A stretch of DNA of 64,000 bases from Tethya wilhelma (Eukaryota > Porifera > Demospongiae > Tethyida > Tethyidae). The stretch spans positions 18,129,178 to 18,193,177 of the forward strand of contig CAXIPT010000001.1 in the NCBI GenBank assembly GCA_964030475.1, read 5' to 3'. The translations under genes were made by a program, and so were the position numbers. Below, piece after piece: positions 57,646 to 64,000 of the stretch. The notes under the pieces are model-generated. The model saw only the letters and a list, made by a program, of their open reading frames with translations. It was not told the DNA's origin and searched no databases. Position 1 is the stretch's first letter. Each line of letters opens with the position of its first letter.

Positions 57646-60579
57646 TCCTGCGTGTGTGAGAGAGAAAAAATTAGTGAAATTAATGTAGATATTACATTTG
57701 TATGCGGAACTGTCCATCCATCAAACACTCTGGTACTCATTACAAGTGTTTTCCTGATCTGCTACTTGTGTGGGCCACCAAGGTGACAAACAGTGTGCAT
57801 TGTAGTTCCAATTAAATCATTTGTTATGAGCAATTCACCAGTAGTGGAAGTCACCTAGCTGTGACATGTTGCCAGCCTTCCTTGGAAACAATGATACAAA
57901 GGTCGTTTGTGGAATTGTCGTTCGTCTCTTTGTAGAACAATGTGCCTTAATGGAGCCACTTGCAGAGGCTTTCTGCTCAGGTTGTTGGTAATGGTGGGGA
58001 AATGGGTGTTGGTCTTTCATAGGGACAGGCGAAAATGAAACACAAAATCTTAACATCTATTGATCTGAGAACATTGGCATAAAAGATCTCATTTTCCAGT
58101 CCATTTTACAATTTAATAGCTCAAGCTGTCTGTCTAGGGATGTAGTAGTTCATGCTAGAGAAGTTGCTTCAGTTTTAGACTAATTCTTGCTTCAAGAAGT
58201 CTTGTCATTTTATGACTGAAAAGATTGCCATGTCCCTGCTGCAGTTCAAGAGGAAGCAGCACCCTAAGGTGTGGAGAGACAAACACCCTAAGGTGTGGAG
58301 AGACCAACAGGTGACCATGCATGGGAAGCTCTCATGAGGCTTTAGGCTATTAGTGGAATCATAGCTGCAGTGAATGGCAACCATTGAAGGTGGCAGTGGT
58401 GGTTGCCATAGGGTGGCCACTGGAGACCACCTCATGGGCTGGTGGCCAAAGAGCCAAGGAGGCTACAAGTAAACAACATTCATTTCTCCTACACTGAAAT
58501 TCATGGTTCCATGAATCCACTTAAAGTCTCCTGCAGTGTTTACTCACACACCACTCAGCCTCCTACCTGCCCTCAGAGGAATAGCCTCTCACTCTCAGGG
58601 TGGAGGAGCTGGTGCTGTACTCTGCACTGGTGTCATCTGATCTCACTATGTTTGTCTCTCTCTCTCTCACTCACACACCCAGATCACAGAGCTAACACGG
58701 TCCCCCACCAACCATCGAAGGAAGGTGTTCTCTCTCTCCTCTCCCTGCCCCTCTCCCACCCCCAGCTCCAAGCACAGCAGCTCTGGTGAGTCAGACTCGC
58801 TCATGAATATGAGTGGGTGGTAGTCCAGACTCCATGTCTGCTGGAATAAGTGGGCATTGTTGTATAAATACCCAACACTATACCGTGTTTACGATGGCTT
58901 TGTTATTGCTATGGCTTCTCTGAAGTGGTCTCCACTCTCCTTGGCATAACAGGCAGGGAGAGTTAGTTTGTTATTTGTCACATTGCCCCTGTGTGTTGTA
59001 ATGATGTTTGTCCCTTGGTGTGGACCTGTAACATGATAGCTGAGAGCCAAAGGGAAGTTTGTCACAAGAAGTTATAAAGGTCATTGAACACATTATACAT
59101 GGTTCATGTCCCATCGCCCACACACACACTCTCCTATTGCCAGCACCAAGGGCGGTGGACGTGTTTGAAGTGTGAATTGCTAGGAAATGAGCTGGTTTAA
59201 TCCCAACCTCTGCACACATATGCATGTACACATACATGCACACACTCTCCTATTGCCAGCACCAAGGGCATTGGACTGGTTTGAAGTGTCATTAGCTAGG
59301 AAATGAGCTGGTTTAACCCCAACCTCTGCATGCACACACACACACACAGAGTACAGCTCCCGACCTCAGAGCCCCTCTCCCTCCAGCACTCCGACCCACG
59401 ACCAGACCAACAGTGTCGATGGTGGCTCTCCCAACAGTCTCTGCTCCAGCCTGCGCAAGTTCAAGCATCGGACAAGAGCACCTAACAGCTTCTCTGCCAG
59501 CACTCTGGAGTGTGGGGAGTTCAATGGAGGTACGTAAGGGGCTAGTGCATGAGACGGGAAATGTGTGGAAGATTTTGACCAAACATTTGTTAAACTTGAA
59601 ACAAGTGTGACATTAAGTTGTCCCAAGAATGCTGCATTGAAGTGGTGTGCCTCTAAATTCTTATTCTGTGTGAATGTTTTGCCTAATGACCTAACCCTCA
59701 GTGAAATTAGGTCATGAAGGGTTTAGTGAAATGCAATCTATTGTGGTATGAGTTCGTGGAGCTTCCCAGTCCTAGCATGGTATGGGGTTTGGGAATGGGA
59801 CCTGGCATTCAACAAACACATTGCACTTTAGTCCAAACAATAGCAAAAAAATTTCCAAATAAGCATTGTTTAAGATAGCTCTCACCAGACAAGGTTATTG
59901 CAGGCCTGGCTGTGTAGCTAGCTCACTCATCCACCATCTGGTGGCTAGTACACAACCATCTCTCCTCTCTCTCTCCATACATTGGTGGCTCTAAGTGTGT
60001 CTTGTCTGGCCTGGGATGGCTGCAGTGCTCAGCACAATGGAGCGGCAATCAAATCCCTAGCCAGCTATTCATAACAGTCTGCCTGAAATCTGAGCCTAAT
60101 GGAAGCTCCTCATATGGCCCACACACTTGCAGTAGAGTGGTACACTGTGGGGGTCATATCTCACGAAGCCAGCTGGAGAGGGACTAGTAGTGGCAGCGAA
60201 TATAGCTGACATTAATTGGCAGTGGAGTGCATCCCACACACATCGTATCAATTACCCTCCTCCATTCAGAGCATTAGAACACAAATCTGATTATCGTCAT
60301 GTTAATGTCGGTCTCTTGGTAACTGCATGACAGAGGGAGCTACATGCAGAGCTTCTCCCTGACGTGACATGGCATCGTCACACCAACTGTACATATCCTG
60401 AGGGCAAGGAAGTCCGAGCAGGGACCATGGGTGCAGGGGATAATTGCCGATAATTAGAATAGCTAGATAATTATTACTAGTTCACTGTTTATTAGTTGAC
60501 AGCTGCCGTCACTGTGCCGTGGGAACAGTGTGATATCATCACCTCCCCACCCACACACTCACTCACACACACTCACTCA

Positions 60580-60621
<42 letters not shown>

Positions 60622-60890
60622 CAGATCGTCGTTACAGGATCATCAGTGAACTAATAGACACGGAGCGCAAGTACATCAACAGTCTTGAGACCCTCCTCAA
60701 CATGTTCCTGCCCGCCCTAGAGCATGCTGTCTCCCCTCGTGACCTCCGACTGATGTTCCCCGCCCAGCTGGAACCACTCGTGGAGAGACACAGGGAACTG
60801 CTGAGTCAGCTGGAAGAGAGAACGGCCTCTAAGAGCCAGTTTGCTGGCATCGTTGGAGACATCTTTGCCAGACTGCTTGTGGGAAACGTA

Positions 60891-60938
<48 letters not shown>

Positions 60939-62768
60939 GTGCTAGGCACTGAAATCTGATACTATAATGGCCCTATCAACAGTGAGATCGTTACTAGAGT
61001 AAACCAATCCATAGCAGGTCTATTAAAGTTACTCATGCCTTTATCCCTCCCTAGAGTAAGCCTTTGACACACACACTTTCACTGGCTAGCTGACCAAAAC
61101 ATCACCTCCATGTTAGACCAGCCTCTTCTATTGAACTCCTTACAGTGAGTAGTATGAGTATGGTGTCTGCCCATATTGCACCAGGCTGCCATCCTTACTT
61201 AGTTGACTCATATTACCATCTCCTGATTCAGCCACTTCTCTTTAAGGCCTCTCCTCTCTGGAGGTGAAGCTATCACCATGTCTCACATGGTCCATGGGCA
61301 TCACTAGCAGTGCTGGTAGATAGTCAACTGAAGCCCCTCCTCTCTCTCTCTCGGTACCATCTTATGGTGGTGGCTGCATTGTAGCAGGCTCTCTCTGTAC
61401 CTCCAATACAATGGGAAGGTGTTTGTGTGTTTGCATTGCCTTCATTAGATTGTTACATCTATATTTGATTACCTGTGCATATTTCTACTTTGTATGCATG
61501 TGTGTGTGTGTGCCCAAGTCACGATTGTTGTCCCTCAGGAATGGCATCCCTACATGCCGAGAGAGATAAGGAAGGTCTTCTTGATGCAATAACTTCCTTT
61601 CAGTAACGAGTAAAAATTGAAATGTTGCTTTTTGTTCTGAGAAATAATTATAATTATTATTTCTCAGTAGTTCCAGAGTTGTTGTTAGCAGGTACCAGTA
61701 GAGAGAGGGGCGGTGAGGGATGGTGGCCAGTGGTACTGGTGGTGGAGAGAGTGGAACTTGTGCAACATGTGTGCATTGTTTTACTGCAATGGCTTGTGTC
61801 TCAAGTGTCCATTGGGTTCCAGTAGCTCACACAGTCAGTGTGGTGTACCATCCCATGGCTGGCAGGTTCCAGTAGCTCACACAGTCAGTGAGTGTGGTGT
61901 ACCATCCCACTGGCAGGTTCCAGTAGCTCACACAGTCAGTGAGTGTGGTGTACCATCCCACTGGCTGACAGGTTCCAGTAGCTCACACAGTCAGTGAGTG
62001 TGGTGTACCATCCCACTGGCTGACAGGTTCCAGTAGCTCACACAGTGAGTGTGGTGTACCATCCCACTGGCTGGCAGCATGCACCTACTGTAGTTAGGTT
62101 CCAGTAGCACACACATCCACTGGCTGGCAGCATGCACCCAGGGGGGAGGTATTACACAACAGTGATAATTTGATCCCACCTAGCTGGCATGAGTTCAATG
62201 TAATGTTACACGGAGGGTAAAATTTGGTGCTGTTTACTTGAAGCACTTTGTTAGCTGTATTATATGATCTCCTACAACATCAGTGGACGCCATGCCATAA
62301 CTAGAGTCATAGAGTAGCATTATATCAAGTACTATTATGTACAATGTCAGAGAATCAACTGATGTGATATTATTGTAATTATTGAGATCACATACAACTA
62401 AATTGCTTCCAGTAAACCTGCACTAAATTTAGAGGAATGATGTGCAGCTGTGCCCCCTGGCTAGGGTTACCAGCCAACCACTGGGATGTCTTCTCTTTCA
62501 AGAGAGGCCATTGTTTTCACCTCCTCACATCAGGCGGGCCTTTGTTGGAGTTAGTGGCCACATTCCACTGGGACTTTGACTCATTAGCACACACCGCTCA
62601 CATGGCAGATGACCGCCACAATGTGATATAGCTCTGTTTATGTTTGTCTCAATAATAACATATTACAGTAAGAAATTCTCTCTCTCTCTTTATGTACCTG
62701 TGTGGAAGAATAGACGATTCCTTTGATCTCTTACAATAACATCTAATTATCATCACTATCTCACCAAT

Positions 62769-62807
<39 letters not shown>

Positions 62808-63938
62808 CTCCATGCCGTGTGCAGTCTGAATTCCTCAACGTCTACAGTGCCTACCTCAATGAATTCAAGGTTGCCATGACAACATTAGCGAAGTACGAGC
62901 AGAGCTCTGATCAGTTCCGTGAGCTCCTCCACCTGTGCCAGCAGAGCCCTGCCTGTGAGGGTCTCCGCCTCGCCTCCTACCTCCTCACCCCCGTCCAGAG
63001 ACTGCCACGCTACGAGCTCCTCCTCAAGGTAGTTGGCCCTGTCATGTAAAACTGTGTGCTACACTGTTTGTCAAAATTTGCAAGCCACAAATTATAACTT
63101 TCTCAAAGATGCTTAGACAAAATTTTTAAGACACTTTATTTCACAAAGTGTATCATGTGACTCTCATGATATTAATAATTATGCTGTTATTACTGTAATT
63201 ACAGGAGCTGTTGAAGCACACCCCCATGGAGCACCCTGACAACTACTACGTTGGCGACGCCATAGATCGCATCAGGGAGGAGCTGATACGACTCAACCAG
63301 TCCATCAAGTCCTGCCAGGTGGCCTGCTCCGTGAGGAAGGTCGGCAGTCGGAAGTCGTCATTCCGGTTTGTCAACAGAGGCAGGAGGAACACACGGGCCA
63401 TCTCAGCCAAACTGAAGAGGTGAGAGGTCAAGGAGGTGTAGTGTAAGCTAGCTTTGAACATTAATTGATGTCACCAGCAATACACAGAGGGTCATGAGTC
63501 ACATTCCTACCCTATGGACATGTACATGGTTGAGTTGCTTGAGCAATTCTAGTGTGAAAATTGAAAAAGAATGATGTGTGTTTTGGCTTCCTCTAATAAT
63601 CTGTGTACTGTTCCCCCATCACCTCCCCCCTCCTCAGACATGTGTCCACTGCTAACATCGATGACTACTCCTCCTCTGGGGACTCTTCCATGTGTACTGA
63701 TGCTCCCAGGTTGCCACGGAAACCACCCCTATTCCCCAAGTCCCCTCTGTACTGCTCTGAGGAGAACCTGAAGCCGTCCCTCTTCCGCTCCGTGGAGGAC
63801 CTAGTGACCTCAGAGGGAGAGGAGCAGGGTTACGAGGAGAGGTACCACCACCGAGGGGGCAGCCTACACCTGGGCAACATGAAGGCCATCAGCTGCTCCG
63901 ACCTCATCATCGACTTCCACCAGGAGGAGAGGAGGAAG
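57308..63938 (+). CDS. Rho guanine nucleotide exchange factor (DH domain), 3' incomplete
   Basis: Exons 57308-57601, 58683-58785, 59350-59529, 60625-60887, 62825-63028, 63205-63419, 63638-63938, all in phase; the last ends at a GTAAGA donor and the gene continues off the window. The first ATG is 57308; ATG 57374 (MTSFRHRAGSLLARYHSSSP) is an alternative. Exons 1-3 encode a Ser/Pro-rich, probably disordered region. Exons 4-6 form the DH domain: RRYRIISELIDTERKYINSL (helix 1), ASYLLTPVQRLPRYELLLKE (the signature helix), HPDNYYVGDAIDRIREEL. DH domains load GTP onto Rho, Rac or Cdc42 at the membrane. Exon 7 is a Ser-rich linker (SLFRSVEDLVTSEGEE). A PH domain is expected next, outside the window; without it the subfamily cannot be named. 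Introns carry many CA/GT repeats next to splice sites. Confidence 0.9.
57602..57642. repeat. (GT)n microsatellite starting at a splice donor
   Basis: About 20 GT units; the donor GT of Rho-GEF exon 1 is the first unit. Confidence 0.95.
60584..60619. repeat. (CA)n microsatellite before Rho-GEF exon 4
   Basis: About 17 CA units, followed by CTCTCAG acceptor ending 60624. Confidence 0.95.
60894..60935. repeat. (GT)n microsatellite after Rho-GEF exon 4
   Basis: About 19 GT units starting six bases after the exon end at 60887. Confidence 0.95.
61815..62135. repeat. Minisatellite, about 55-bp unit, five to six copies
   Basis: Unit begins GGTTCCAGTAGCTCACACAG, then (TCAGTGAG)TGTGGTGTACCATCCCACTGG. 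Copies differ by small deletions; the last one is degenerate. Confidence 0.9.
62769..62804. repeat. (CA)n microsatellite before Rho-GEF exon 5
   Basis: About 17 CA units, 20 bp upstream of the GTGCAG acceptor ending 62824. Confidence 0.95.
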
Positions 63939-64000
63939 GTAAGAAGGAGAGAGAGAGAAGGATCACTCCTACTACCCTATAATTATAATATACATGTATC

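Larger units (their letters stand above)
60936..62824. other. Intron of the Rho-GEF gene
   Basis: About 1.9 kb with no supported exon. Contains the minisatellite at 61815-62135 and a CA repeat at 62769-62804 close to the acceptor. Confidence 0.75.

Noticed and set aside
61815..62135. Regular repeats reminiscent of a CRISPR array
   Set aside because: No unique spacers, copies are adjacent and degenerate, and it lies in an intron of an animal gene; it is a minisatellite.
1..64000. tRNA, rRNA or bacterial operon content
   Set aside because: No cloverleaf or rRNA block was recognised by eye, and all genes are spliced and animal-like; a covariance-model scan would be the decisive test for small RNAs.

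Overview
Eukaryotic, animal-type nuclear DNA, most like a demosponge such as Amphimedon queenslandica. This is inferred from gene content and genome style, not from a database match. Every long coding stretch is broken by GT-AG introns with matching phases. Introns and spacers are AT-rich and packed with short inverted-repeat elements. Families present: LRRK-type and DAPK-like ROCO GTPases with death domains, kelch, ankyrin, a cysteine-rich secreted protein, UBR7, RPAC1 and a Rho-GEF.

The window is a scaffold, not one continuous read. Single N bases at 5378, 8750, 27292, 28230, 31026 and 56054, and a 91-N gap at 22825-22915, divide it into eight segments. Three joints lie in or against copies of one repeat family, so segment order left of 31 kb is not secure.

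Layout: 1-1919 (-) LRR-Roc-COR part of an LRRK-like kinase. 7589-7965 (+) orphan last exon with a death domain; 8435-8749 (+) first ankyrin exon of another gene, cut by a joint. 14950-19865 (+) Roc-COR exons of ROCO gene 1. 23889-24818 (+) intact secreted cysteine-rich protein behind a duplicated TATA promoter. 27294-27839 (+) end of an unknown protein. 28879-29785 (-) kelch exon. 30934-31025 (+) first exon of a second UBR7. 33446-50033 (+) ROCO gene 2: kelch exon, six ankyrin-region exons, Roc-COR, a CxxC...CxxC module, linker exons and a C-terminal death domain, all phase-compatible apart from one 4-bp frameshift. 50222-52393 (+) UBR7. 52639-54341 (-) POLR1C/RPAC1. 54610-56721 (-) a VPS9-RA (RIN-like) protein. 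57308-63938 (+) a Rho-GEF running off the right edge. The right 14 kb is gene-dense and housekeeping; the left 50 kb is rich in ROCO genes and repeats.

ROCO proteins are Ras-like GTPases fused to a COR dimerisation domain. The arrangement here (repeat sensors, Roc-COR, death domain) resembles a DAPK1-type signalling switch lacking the kinase. The multiple related exons (two Roc-COR sets, two death exons, two kelch exons) point to a local, still-evolving ROCO family. The most interesting points are the kelch-ankyrin-ROCO-death gene, its very large variable insertion inside the GTPase domain, the frameshift, and the second UBR7 under purifying selection.
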